From an uncultured Lachnospiraceae bacterium (GTDB lineage: Bacteria; Bacillota; Clostridia; Lachnospirales; Lachnospiraceae): a stretch of 64,000 bases of DNA. The notes below the pieces were generated by a model. That model worked only from the letters and a program-made list of their open reading frames with translations. It searched no databases and had not been told where the DNA came from. The first letter of the stretch is position 1. Each line of letters begins with the position of its first letter. Location of the stretch: NCBI GenBank assembly GCA_910586705.1, contig CAJUJK010000010.1:1-64000 (forward strand), in the 5' to 3' direction. The position numbers were made by a program, and so were the translations under genes. Of this stretch, positions 16,429 through 25,101 are shown piece by piece.

Positions 16429-17853
16429 ATGAAAAGGAAACCGCTCTCCCTCCAAAAATCAGCCATACTGCTTGCTGCCGCTTTCCTTGCGGGAAGCGTG
16501 GGCGCATGTGGCACAGAAAACAATACCGATACGGACACCAGACTGGAAATTTCACCGATTACCGATGACGGAGCATCCACCGGGTCAGAAACCGAAAATC
16601 CACAGGACGCTTCGCAGACAGGAGACGGCGCTGAGAATATCGGTGAAAATTCTGACACAGATGTCACATCCGATGTTTCCGGCGCAGAACAGCAGGGAAA
16701 CCCGGAAAATCCCGTCTCCGTCACTTTTGAGAAATCCATTGACGAAGTGAAAAGCGACGACGGCACGGTGATATGCACAAACAGCGTGCAGATGCCCGTG
16801 GTGCGCATCAAGGGCGCCGAGGATATCGCGGAAAAAATCAACGCCGATCTGGAAGCATACTATAAAACCTTTTCCACGGGCAATAACGGGACTGTGGAAA
16901 TAGCGCAGGAAGACTATGCGGCAAGCCTCGGGGAAGACGGCTGGGATTTTCTCGCCTACAGTACGGATGTCAGCGTGAAAGTGACCCGCTTGGACGACAC
17001 CGTAATCTCCTTCCAGATCACCCTCTACGATTACACCGGCGGCGCCCACGGCAACTACGGCTCCGGCGGGAGAAACTACAGTGCGAAAACAGGTGAGCTG
17101 CTCTCCTTCGATGAGATTGCAGACGACTACGAAGCCTTTCACGCCACGGTTCTGGATTACATGGTCAATCTGGCAGAGACACCCGCCTACAAAGATAAAC
17201 TGTTCGGTCCCCCCTCCAAGGATGATCTGGACAGCACGCTGTTTGACGGGGACAACTGGGTATTTACCCGGAGCGGCATCAGCTTTTTAGCTGCCCCCTA
17301 TTCACTCGGTCCTTATGCCTCCGGGGAAATTGCCTTTATGCTTCCCTACGAAAAGGCGTATGATCTGGGATTAAAAGAAGACTACCGTTACAACGGCAAT
17401 TTTGTGGATGAACGCTACTATATCTACAAATCTGACCCGGAAACTTTTGAGCCAATTGTGGACGGCACGCCCGACTGCTATTTTGATCTGGACGGGGACG
17501 GCACGGAAGAAGGACTCGCCTTCTACGGTCAGGTCGTTGACCCGGAAACCGGGGAAAGCAGCTATGCTTTTTATATCGACGGGAAAGATTACGGCGATGT
17601 CATCAATGACGAACTGCAGAATATAAAAGGCAACGGCTATATGGAAAGCACTTACGCGCTGTATCACGCGGATGCCCCGGACGGCGGCGTTCCGGCGATC
17701 GCCGTGCTGTTCACGGAGTTCAGAGAAGAAACAGACAGTGACGGAAATCCCGTCTCACAGCCGCTCTCCTTCATTTTCGGCTACACGAAGGAGAAAGGAC
17801 TGTATTATATGTATTGGGATGAGGGGTTTGTGACGCTGCCAAGGCAGCCGTAA
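16429..17853 (+). CDS. Lipoprotein with DUF4163/DUF3298 (RsiV-like) region
   Basis: A 474-residue protein. It opens with a signal peptide ending in the lipobox VGAC (Cys27 lipidated), followed by a disordered Asp/Glu/Ser/Thr-rich linker (about 30-100). From about 105 to 325 it matches the DUF4163 plus DUF3298 pair known from anti-sigma factor RsiV and PdaC: FEKSIDEVKSDDG, then YDYTGGAHGNYG and the TRSGISFLAAPYSLGPYASGEIAFMLPY block. The C-terminal part has Asp-rich repeats (FDLDGDGTEEG) that could bind calcium. It is anchored outside the membrane. RsiV binds lysozyme, but no sigma factor gene is adjacent here. Confidence 0.75.
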   Translation: MKRKPLSLQKSAILLAAAFLAGSVGACGTENNTDTDTRLEISPITDDGASTGSETENPQDASQTGDGAENIGENSDTDVTSDVSGAEQQGNPENPVSVTFEKSIDEVKSDDGTVICTNSVQMPVVRIKGAEDIAEKINADLEAYYKTFSTGNNGTVEIAQEDYAASLGEDGWDFLAYSTDVSVKVTRLDDTVISFQITLYDYTGGAHGNYGSGGRNYSAKTGELLSFDEIADDYEAFHATVLDYMVNLAETPAYKDKLFGPPSKDDLDSTLFDGDNWVFTRSGISFLAAPYSLGPYASGEIAFMLPYEKAYDLGLKEDYRYNGNFVDERYYIYKSDPETFEPIVDGTPDCYFDLDGDGTEEGLAFYGQVVDPETGESSYAFYIDGKDYGDVINDELQNIKGNGYMESTYALYHADAPDGGVPAIAVLFTEFREETDSDGNPVSQPLSFIFGYTKEKGLYYMYWDEGFVTLPRQP

Positions 17854-18030
17854 CGCTGCGATATGTGTACCCTTGCTCAGACAGGGAGGTCAACATGTGT
17901 GAATGGCAGCGATATCTACCATGACCCGCAGCGGTTTTTTAAGTACGTCAGACCGATGCGGCGGGTGGACTGACCTCCGCTTTCTCTGGTTCGCAAACTC
18001 ACGCCTGCCGTCACGAAATCCGATGCCGCA
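17854..18030. other. Intergenic region with possible gene relic
   Basis: Between the lipoprotein and DUF4422 genes. A GTG at 17899 (AGGGAGG upstream) opens a 24-codon frame ending at 17973 whose peptide ends YHDPQRFFKYVRPMRRVD; it reads like the tail of a protein but matches nothing I recognise. The rest is featureless. Confidence 0.25.
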
Positions 18031-19146
18031 CTAACCCCTGCAGGCTTTCACCGCCTCCGCGATCTCACAAGCCTCCTGCGCCGGATAAAACAGCCGCGCC
18101 GAGGCTTCCAACGCAATGTCGGTAATACTTTCCTTTTTCAAATAAAACTCTACTTCAGAGGGAGACATTTCACGCTCCCTCTCTCTCCATGTCTGAATCA
18201 GGTCGTTCAGCTTCTGGAAATGCGCCATCAGCGCGCCAAAATCCTGTATTCGGTCGATGGTACTGCTGCCGTAAACCTGTTTTTCCAGTTCACATACCGC
18301 AATGACCTGCATGGACATTTTTAACTCTCCCGTAATGTCAGAGGCTTCCATCAACACATCCGGGCGCTTCTCCAGACACGCCAGCATATACGCTTTCGCT
18401 CCGGCAATGTCCTTTTTGGCAAAATACGCCGCCAGTCTCTCCTTGATCTCCGCTGTCTCCCGCTTCTCATCAGTCATGCCTACCTTGCACTCGCGAACCT
18501 TAAGCCCCTGCACCTGTGTCCAGACATAGAGCAGAAATTCTGAGATAAAACCGTAGACCCGTTTGTGGTAGTCATCGTACCCGGAAGCGTCAATCTTTTC
18601 TTCCGCCTTCTCAAAGATGCCGAAAAGCCACTCACAGTAAGCGTCGTAAATTTCCTTTCTGCAGACCATCATGTTTCCGAAGTAAGTGCCTTTACTGTGC
18701 ACCAGTCTCTCAAACGTCTCATGGTACGCGGGATAAAACTGCCGGATCACCTCTCCCACGGCTTCCAGATCATGGATATTGTAGTCGCTGGCATATCCTT
18801 CATAATAAGTAAAGTTTAACTTCAGCAGTTTCGATGTAATGATATCATAATCCGAAAGGATTTCCTCATACTCCCTCTCCGTGAGAATCCTTCCTTCCTC
18901 CGTGCAGAAGTATCTGCGGTAATGGCATATCCCCACATAGCCAGAAGTTTTTATATTTTTCCACACCCAGTAAACGCCCGTCAGCTCCCCGTAATAGCAG
19001 TTTTTCTCTGATATACTGACACCCGTGTCATCTCCTATATACCCGAGATTCCGCGCCACGGCGCGCCCCACCTGCAAAGGCACATAGACGGGATCGCCGG
19101 GTGTCGGAAATTTTTTGTGCGTCATGGTGAAAATCGTTACACTCAT
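18031..19146 (-). CDS. DUF4422 domain protein, putative glycosyltransferase
   Basis: A 371-residue protein. Residues 1-230 carry the DUF4422 signature: MSVTIFTMTHKKF at the start, then NCYYGELTGVYWVWKN, GYVGICHYRRYF and YFGNMMVCRKEIYDAYCEW, with TDE-like acidic residues. DUF4422 proteins are predicted GT-A type glycosyltransferases found in capsule and exopolysaccharide loci. The C-terminal 140 residues are helical and charged with no family assigned. The ATG at 19146 has GGAG 8 bases upstream; the longer frame is rejected. It stands alone, downstream of a MATE gene, without other glycan genes. Confidence 0.72.
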   Translation of the reverse strand: MSVTIFTMTHKKFPTPGDPVYVPLQVGRAVARNLGYIGDDTGVSISEKNCYYGELTGVYWVWKNIKTSGYVGICHYRRYFCTEEGRILTEREYEEILSDYDIITSKLLKLNFTYYEGYASDYNIHDLEAVGEVIRQFYPAYHETFERLVHSKGTYFGNMMVCRKEIYDAYCEWLFGIFEKAEEKIDASGYDDYHKRVYGFISEFLLYVWTQVQGLKVRECKVGMTDEKRETAEIKERLAAYFAKKDIAGAKAYMLACLEKRPDVLMEASDITGELKMSMQVIAVCELEKQVYGSSTIDRIQDFGALMAHFQKLNDLIQTWREREREMSPSEVEFYLKKESITDIALEASARLFYPAQEACEIAEAVKACRG

Positions 19147-19259
19147 ATTATGTTCTCCGCTAAAACTATGATATAAATTCCCCGGTTTCAAGTCCGCATG
19201 TAAAATGTCCATACTCCGGGCAGTCTCTGACGTATCGTTCAGATTTCCGAACATTCCTG

Positions 19260-20633
19260 TCACGCCTGCTGTGTCGTTTCCGCGCCGCCTGCCCTGGCAT
19301 TTAACATCCCTTCCATCTTCTTCCTCACATGGAAAAATGCCGGAATCAGGAAAATATCTGCAAAAATCCATGCCAGCGGGTTCGCAAACTGCACCGCGCT
19401 GAATCCAAACTGAGGTACAAGCAGGAATCCTGCCAGCGCTCTCGCCAGCATCTCAAATGCCCCTGCAAAAACAGCCAGCCTGCTGAAACCCATCCCCTGG
19501 ATCAGAAAACGGACAATATTCACAAGCGCAAGCGGGAAATAGAACACCGCATTCATCCGTATAAAGGAATAGGCGTTGGCGATGATCTGCGTCTCGCCCG
19601 CATCCAGAAACAAAAGCAAGAGCTGTTTTCCAAACAGAAACACCGCCCCCAGCGCAATCAGGGAATAAATCAGCCCTAACAGCGTACAGCTCTTAAGTCC
19701 CCTGTCCACGCGGTCCAGATCCCCTGCGCCCACATTCTGTCCGCCGTAAGTCGCCATGGTGGAACCCATCGCGTCAAAGGGACATACCAGAAGCATACTC
19801 ACCTTACCGCCCGCCGTGACTGCCGCCACCGCATTGGAGTCAATGCTGTTCACCGCACTCTGCAAAATCACGCTGCCGATCGCCGTGATCGAATACTGCA
19901 ATCCCATGGGAATACCCATATTGCAAAGCTTCGCCGCGTAATCCCTGTCCCATCTGCGCTCATCCGGGGTCAGTTTCAGTATCGCAAATTTTTTGCGCAT
20001 ATAAATCAGACAGGCAAACCCCGCGACCGCCTGCGATATCACCGTAGCTACCGCTGCGCCGTCCACGTTCATATGCAGCACCACGATGCAGAATACGTCG
20101 AGGAAAATATTCAGCACCGCCGCTGTCACGAGAAACACCACAGGCGTTCTGCTGTCCCCCAGAGACCGCAGGATAGCCGCAGTCATATTGTAGAGAAACA
20201 CCACGGGTATGCCCAGAAATATAATAATTATGTAACTGTAAGACCCGTCAATGATGTTCGCCGGCGTGCGCATCACCTGCAGGATCTGGCGGCACAAAAG
20301 CGACACCACAATCGTGATGGCAACCGCAAAGATCACGGACAGCCACACGCTGTTCGCCACAAACCGTTTCAGTTCGCTCTCGTGTTTCGCGCCGAACTCC
20401 TGCGCAATCGGAATCGCAAAGCCGCTGCAGACACCCATGCAGAAACCAATAATCAGAAAGTTGACGGAGCCTGTCGCTCCCACCGCCGCCAAGGCGTCCA
20501 CTCCCAGATAATGCCCCACAATCACCGCGTCCATCATGCTGTAGAACTGCTGAAAAACAAGCCCGAACAAGAGGGGAACGGCAAAGCCCAGAATCAGCTT
20601 CATGGGACTTCCCTTCGTCATATCTTTTTCCAT
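19260..20633 (-). CDS. MATE family multidrug/cation antiporter
   Basis: A 457-residue twelve-helix MATE protein. The N-terminus MEKDMTKGSPMKLILGFAVPLLFGLVFQQFYSMMDAVIVGHYLG is typical of the Firmicute branch, and the second half begins with GIPMGLQYSITAIG. Predicted to export a cationic drug or metabolite using an ion gradient. AGGAG precedes the ATG at 20633; the longer upstream frame lacks a ribosome site. It is divergent from another MATE gene, with 176 bases between the two starts, and 113 bases upstream of the DUF4422 gene. Confidence 0.9.
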   Translation of the reverse strand: MEKDMTKGSPMKLILGFAVPLLFGLVFQQFYSMMDAVIVGHYLGVDALAAVGATGSVNFLIIGFCMGVCSGFAIPIAQEFGAKHESELKRFVANSVWLSVIFAVAITIVVSLLCRQILQVMRTPANIIDGSYSYIIIIFLGIPVVFLYNMTAAILRSLGDSRTPVVFLVTAAVLNIFLDVFCIVVLHMNVDGAAVATVISQAVAGFACLIYMRKKFAILKLTPDERRWDRDYAAKLCNMGIPMGLQYSITAIGSVILQSAVNSIDSNAVAAVTAGGKVSMLLVCPFDAMGSTMATYGGQNVGAGDLDRVDRGLKSCTLLGLIYSLIALGAVFLFGKQLLLLFLDAGETQIIANAYSFIRMNAVFYFPLALVNIVRFLIQGMGFSRLAVFAGAFEMLARALAGFLLVPQFGFSAVQFANPLAWIFADIFLIPAFFHVRKKMEGMLNARAGGAETTQQA

Positions 20634-20728
20634 AATAAAACTCCTCCCTATTTTCTCCCCATTTGCGACGATTGTATCACAATGCCCGAAAAACACAAGC
20701 ATTTATTTTAGAAAAAACAAAAAAATTT

Positions 20729-20775
20729 TAAAGTTTGGAAAACCAATTGACAGCGCAAAAGGAATGTATTAAGAT
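20729..20775 (+). promoter_or_regulatory. Promoter of the plus-strand MATE gene with a LytTR-like upstream element
   Basis: TTGACA (20747-20752) and TAAGAT (20770-20775) are 17 bases apart. Five bases upstream of the -35 box, TAAAGTTTGGAAA (20729-20741) is identical to 13 bases of the third repeat in front of the LytTR regulator (49764-49776). Confidence 0.6.
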
Positions 20776-20809
20776 GTTATCACTTTACGCAAAAACGGAG
20801 GATTTTTCC

Positions 20810-22207
20810 ATGCAAAGCACGGCTGCAAAAGATAACTTTTATCAGAAAATTTTAAAGCTGGTTGTTCCGATTGTGATCCAGAACCTCTTAAGCGCGGCTG
20901 TGAGCTCAGCGGACGTGGTTATGTTAAACTATGTGGGGCAGTCCTCCATCTCAGCTGTGTCGCTTGCGGCAAACTACGCCAACGTTCTCTTTATGATCTA
21001 TTACGGTCTCGGGACGGGCGCTTCCATGCTGAGCGCGCAGTATTGGGGGAAGGGCGATCTGCAGCCGATCCGTGCCATTCAGGGTATCGCCATGCGGTTT
21101 TCCCTCGTGATCTCCTTCGGTTTCTCCGGCTTCGCCTTCTTTGCGCCGGAACTTATGATGAAACTTTTCACCAACGAGGCGGAACTGATCAGAATCGGCG
21201 CGGGGTATCTGCGGGTGATGGCAGTTACCTATCTGTGCTGGGGTATCATAGAAGTGTATCTGGCGATCCTTCGGAGCATCGGACGGGTCACCGTGTGCAT
21301 GGTTTTAAATGTCATGGCTTTCAGCTTAAACATCTTTCTGAACGCCGTGTTTATCTTCGGGCTTTTCGGCGCGCCGCAGCTCGGCGCCACCGGCGTGGCA
21401 ATCGCCACAGCCCTGTCCCGCATCATCGAGCTGGCCGGCTGTATTGTGGTATCCGTTTTCAGCAAGGATATCAAGCTGAAGTTTGGCTATATGTTCCTGC
21501 GCAATAAACTGCTGTTTCAGGATTTTGTCAGACTCTCCCTGCCTGCCCTGTGCAACGACATCGCATGGAGCGTCGCTTTCTCCATGTACTCTGTGATTCT
21601 CGGGCATATGGGATCCGATGCGGTTGCCGCAAACTCTCTCGTGGTCGTTGTCAGGAATTTCGGTACCGTACTCTGTTTCGGCACCGCCAGCGCGGGCGGC
21701 GTACTGCTCGGAAACGTGATGGGCGAAGGGGACATGGAGCGCGCAAAAGAATATGCCTCCAAGCTGATGAAACTGACCATCATCACCGGCGCAATCGGCG
21801 GCGTGCTTGTACTGCTCGCCACTCCTTTTGTGCTGCATTTCGCGAAGCTTTCTGAGACAGCCATGCATTACCTGAAATATATGCTGCTTATCAACACCTA
21901 CTACATCATGGGCGCTGCCATCAACACGACGCTGATCGCAGGGGTATTCCGCGCAGGTGGTGACAGCCGTTTCGGTCTGATCTGCGACGTAATCGACATG
22001 TGGGGCTATGCGGTGCCCCTTGGATTTCTCGCGGCTTTCGTATGTAAGCTCCCCGTTCTCTGGGTATATTTTCTGCTGTGCACCGACGAGTTCGTGAAAT
22101 GGCCATGGGTCATCAGACATTACCGCAGCGGCAAATGGCTGAAAAACATTACCAGAGAGGATCTGTTTGCACAGGAAAACGCGGGCGGCTCATCCGCCGG
22201 AACATAA
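20810..22207 (+). CDS. MATE family multidrug/cation antiporter
   Basis: A 465-residue twelve-helix MATE protein of a different branch from its divergent neighbour: KILKLVVPIVIQNLLSAAVSSADVVMLNYVGQ at the start and FVRLSLPALCNDIAWSVAFSMYSVILGHMG opening the second half. GGAGG 8 bases before the ATG at 20810 sets the start. Its 3' end overlaps the convergent LuxR-type gene by 18 bases. Substrate unknown. Confidence 0.9.
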   Translation: MQSTAAKDNFYQKILKLVVPIVIQNLLSAAVSSADVVMLNYVGQSSISAVSLAANYANVLFMIYYGLGTGASMLSAQYWGKGDLQPIRAIQGIAMRFSLVISFGFSGFAFFAPELMMKLFTNEAELIRIGAGYLRVMAVTYLCWGIIEVYLAILRSIGRVTVCMVLNVMAFSLNIFLNAVFIFGLFGAPQLGATGVAIATALSRIIELAGCIVVSVFSKDIKLKFGYMFLRNKLLFQDFVRLSLPALCNDIAWSVAFSMYSVILGHMGSDAVAANSLVVVVRNFGTVLCFGTASAGGVLLGNVMGEGDMERAKEYASKLMKLTIITGAIGGVLVLLATPFVLHFAKLSETAMHYLKYMLLINTYYIMGAAINTTLIAGVFRAGGDSRFGLICDVIDMWGYAVPLGFLAAFVCKLPVLWVYFLLCTDEFVKWPWVIRHYRSGKWLKNITREDLFAQENAGGSSAGT

Positions 22208-22795
22208 TCCCGCCGCAGAACCTTCCCGCACTTTCGCGCGAAACTCCTTTCTGCTGCACACGTCCATCTTCTGATAAATATGGGACACGTGCTTCTTAAC
22301 CGTCGTTTCCGCGATATAAAGTTCCTCCCCGATCTGCCGGTTGGTGTATCCTCTGTAGAGGAGCCATGCCACCTCCAGTTCACGCTCGGAGAGACCGCAT
22401 TCCTCCATCACAGCCAGAAAATGCGCATAGATTTCCTCGTAGCTCTGCGGCGCCGGCGGTCTGCTCTCATTGACAAATGTATTTCCGCGTCCGCCTTGAC
22501 CCGTCCCTTCGCCAGATGCGTGCTGTTCCCCATCTGCTTCTGCCGTAATCGTATCCGTCCCAATGTCACCCGCCGCCTTGCCTGCACCTGCATTTCTCTG
22601 TGCCTGCATAAGCCGGTTATTCACGCGCAGATAAAGCGCCAGAACCACCGCCAGCGCCGCACCAAGGATCAGTGTCCCAAGCACCGCAATCCACTGTCGC
22701 CCTTCGCCGAACACACCCGCCTGATACAAAAGCAATGTTGTCAGAAGAATCACATACCCTGTTCCCAGAAAAAGCCGGCGCACACGTTTCCTCAT
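22190..22795 (-). CDS. Membrane-anchored LuxR-type transcriptional regulator
   Basis: A 201-residue protein with two N-terminal membrane helices (about residues 9-27 and 35-57), a low-complexity Gly/Ala/Glu linker (65-115), and a C-terminal LuxR/GerE helix-turn-helix: LSERELEVAWLLYRGYTNRQIGEELYIAETTVKKHVSHIYQKM. There is no receiver or ligand domain, so any signal must come from the membrane part or a partner. Its start codon overlaps the stop of the MotA-like gene (ATGA), so the two are translationally coupled and probably work together. The DNA target is unknown; it would have to be bound while tethered, or after proteolysis. Confidence 0.78.
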   Translation of the reverse strand: MRKRVRRLFLGTGYVILLTTLLLYQAGVFGEGRQWIAVLGTLILGAALAVVLALYLRVNNRLMQAQRNAGAGKAAGDIGTDTITAEADGEQHASGEGTGQGGRGNTFVNESRPPAPQSYEEIYAHFLAVMEECGLSERELEVAWLLYRGYTNRQIGEELYIAETTVKKHVSHIYQKMDVCSRKEFRAKVREGSAAGLCSGG

Positions 22796-23307
22796 ATCTG
22801 CCCTTCCCCTGTGCCAGCCGTTCCCTCCACATCCGTATCCACTCCCATGTAATCAATAATCCTGCGTTTTGCCTCCAACTGCAAAGGCAGAAGCAGCATC
22901 TCAAAAATCATGGCGTAGAGTACCGTCAGAATCGCCACAGCCAGACTCGGGCCCAGACTTTCCAGATCGGACAGATTGTGTAAAACAGTAATGAACGTCA
23001 GCAATGCGCTGATTACCCCTGCATAGATCACCTGCCTCTGCATCATCTCCACCACATCCAGCGCACGCCGCACTTCACTCAGATGACAGGAATACTCTTT
23101 GCGCAGCAGTTTCCACGCACGCATAAAATCCCGCCATGCGCCCCCTCTGAGTAACATCGGCACCGTAAATATCAGAAGGATGATAAGGGACGGTATGTCT
23201 ATCAGATAGATAAGCCTTGAAAAATCAAATCCGCCTCCCCCATATCCATACTGCGCCGCGCCTAACAGGATCACCCCCAGAATAATACTGATAATCTCCA
23301 TAATCAT
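22792..23307 (-). CDS. MotA/TolQ/ExbB-like membrane protein
   Basis: A 171-residue protein with four predicted membrane helices. The second helix region YLIDIPSLIILLIF resembles the FIDIPSL motif of MotA, and the fourth, LGPSLAVAILTVLYAMIFEMLLLPLQ, resembles the MotA/ExbB pore helix block. The cytoplasmic loop between helices 2 and 3 is only about 45 residues, far shorter than in MotA, and no MotB/ExbD partner gene is near. The ATG at 23307 is used because AGGAGGG stands 8 bases upstream. It is coupled to the membrane LuxR-type gene. Ion conduction is possible but unproven. Confidence 0.6.
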   Translation of the reverse strand: MIMEIISIILGVILLGAAQYGYGGGGFDFSRLIYLIDIPSLIILLIFTVPMLLRGGAWRDFMRAWKLLRKEYSCHLSEVRRALDVVEMMQRQVIYAGVISALLTFITVLHNLSDLESLGPSLAVAILTVLYAMIFEMLLLPLQLEAKRRIIDYMGVDTDVEGTAGTGEGQI

Positions 23308-23401
23308 AACACTTGCCCTCCTCCAGAAATCTTTTCCTTTTTCTACTTCCACCATACCATGCACGCCTGTCGGTTTCTATGGTACTTTTTGCGAAAAAAG
23401 T

Positions 23402-23432
23402 AGTAAAAAGAGAGTCCGCCAAAGGCAGACTC
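23402..23432 (-). terminator. Terminator of the TupA/GltS/amidohydrolase operon
   Basis: GAGTCCGCC (23412-23420) and GGCAGACTC (23424-23432) form a 9-bp stem with one G-U pair in the minus-strand RNA and a 3-base loop, followed by CTCTTTTT. It lies 35 bases after the amidohydrolase stop. Confidence 0.85.
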
Positions 23433-23466
23433 CCTGCTTTTTCAATAACTCTGTCAAAATATCATG

Positions 23467-25098
23467 CTAAAAACTGTGTGCAGTTTCCGCATCGTACAAT
23501 ACTTTACCATTTTTAATAGTCTTCATTACTTTAATACTCTTAAGTTCCATCCGATCCGCTTCAAGCGGCGATCTATCTAGTACAACAAAGTCTGCCCTTT
23601 TTCCTTCTTTTATTGAGCCTTTTTCTCTCTCTTCAAAATATTGGTATGCAGCGTTAACAGTTATCGCTTTCAATCCATCATAAACAGAAATTTTCTGCTC
23701 TTCGCCAATCACTTTTCCGCTCCGGCTGATACGATTTGCCGCACACCAGACGCTATGAAGCATATCCGGTTTAGTTACAGGTGTATCTTGATGGAAGTTC
23801 ACCACAACACCCCTCTTTATCATATCTTGAACAGGGCTGATATGATTTCCTCGTTCTACTCCGAAGTTACGCATATGCACATCCCCCCAGAACCATACAT
23901 GCCCAACAAAAACAGATGCCAGCATCCCCCATTCTGCCATTCTGTCGATCTGATCATTTCGTACTGTCTGACAATGGATCATCACCGGACGAACATCCTT
24001 TTTTCCATTTGTTGCTGTAGATGCACGTTCATACGCATTCAGAAACTGCTCACTTGCCGCGTCACCATTACAATGTGCCAATATCTGCCTGCCCTCATCA
24101 AGCGCTATCCAAATATTTTTTTCCACTTCCTCATCGGGCAGCCATTCATAGCCCCTGTAATCTCCAGAATTTTCATAAGGTCTGCTAAGCCATGCCGTCT
24201 TTCCCTGCGGAGAGCCATCCAAAACTAATTTATATCCCCCTATTTTTAAATGACCGCGGTAATTTTGATAGGTATCTCCATATTTATGCATAACGTCACA
24301 GCCGTCAGCCGTCATCAGCGGATATGCCACTACATCCAGTTTCAGCAAATGCAGCATCGAAAAAATTTTCAATAGTCTGAAACCCTGCATATCTGTTGCG
24401 CCATCCTGTACAGTTGTAATGCCATGCTGCAAATATATCGTCTGCGCATCTTTCACTATTTTCTTTATATCACGTTTTACTCTGGCGGCAATTGCTTTCT
24501 GAATAAGCATAAGCGCTGATTCTTCCAAATACCCCGAAGGCTCTTTTCCATCCTCTAAACGCCCAATATGTCCCCCTGCCGGGTCTGCTGTCTCAGAATT
24601 AATGTTTCCCAATTCCAATGCGGCACTGTTAGCACATGCTAAATGAGCTGAAACATGCAGTATAAAAATGGGAATCGTTTTACTGACCTTATCCAGAACA
24701 TTTTTATCGGGATGTTTTTCTTCCGCCAAAAAATTATGGTCATACCCAAATCCTAATACCGCATGCTTTGCCTTGATATTATTTTGCTTAATATACTGCG
24801 TCAGCGTTTCAACAATATCCTCAAATGAATTACAACCTGATAAATCCGCACACATAGACATCTGGGCATTCATCACATAATGGCTGTGTGAATCTATAAA
24901 TGAAGGCATAAGGCAACGCCCATTCAAATCATAATATTTTACCCCGCGTCCGGCCGCTGCTGTAAGCTCCCTCAACGCTCCTACCCGTTTTATGATACCG
25001 CCTTCTACTAATACTGCTTCTGGTGCATTTCTTTTCGCAGACTCCACATCCGGCTCTTCCATGGTAATTATATTGCCATTATAAAAAATTTCTTTCAT
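23467..25098 (-). CDS. YtcJ-like amidohydrolase
   Basis: A 543-residue metal-dependent hydrolase of the amidohydrolase superfamily, subfamily YtcJ/N-substituted formamide deformylase. The N-terminal small beta domain leads into CLMPSFIDSHSHY with the metal-binding His71 and His73, and QILAHCNGDAA and VMIHCQTV carry later metal or catalytic histidines. The C-terminal KEGKRADFVVLDRSPL closes the beta domain. Members cleave amide or formamide bonds of small molecules, and the true substrate is rarely known. It is 3 bases from the GltS-like gene, the last of a three-gene AT-rich operon. Confidence 0.82.
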   Translation of the reverse strand: MKEIFYNGNIITMEEPDVESAKRNAPEAVLVEGGIIKRVGALRELTAAAGRGVKYYDLNGRCLMPSFIDSHSHYVMNAQMSMCADLSGCNSFEDIVETLTQYIKQNNIKAKHAVLGFGYDHNFLAEEKHPDKNVLDKVSKTIPIFILHVSAHLACANSAALELGNINSETADPAGGHIGRLEDGKEPSGYLEESALMLIQKAIAARVKRDIKKIVKDAQTIYLQHGITTVQDGATDMQGFRLLKIFSMLHLLKLDVVAYPLMTADGCDVMHKYGDTYQNYRGHLKIGGYKLVLDGSPQGKTAWLSRPYENSGDYRGYEWLPDEEVEKNIWIALDEGRQILAHCNGDAASEQFLNAYERASTATNGKKDVRPVMIHCQTVRNDQIDRMAEWGMLASVFVGHVWFWGDVHMRNFGVERGNHISPVQDMIKRGVVVNFHQDTPVTKPDMLHSVWCAANRISRSGKVIGEEQKISVYDGLKAITVNAAYQYFEEREKGSIKEGKRADFVVLDRSPLEADRMELKSIKVMKTIKNGKVLYDAETAHSF

Positions 25099-25101
25099 GT
25101 G

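Noticed and set aside
21326..22120. A 264-codon minus-strand frame
   Set aside because: It is opposite the MATE gene and rich in His/Gln/Asp without any domain.
22190..22795. LuxR-type protein as a normal two-component regulator
   Set aside because: There is no receiver domain and no kinase gene nearby; the N-terminus is two membrane helices.
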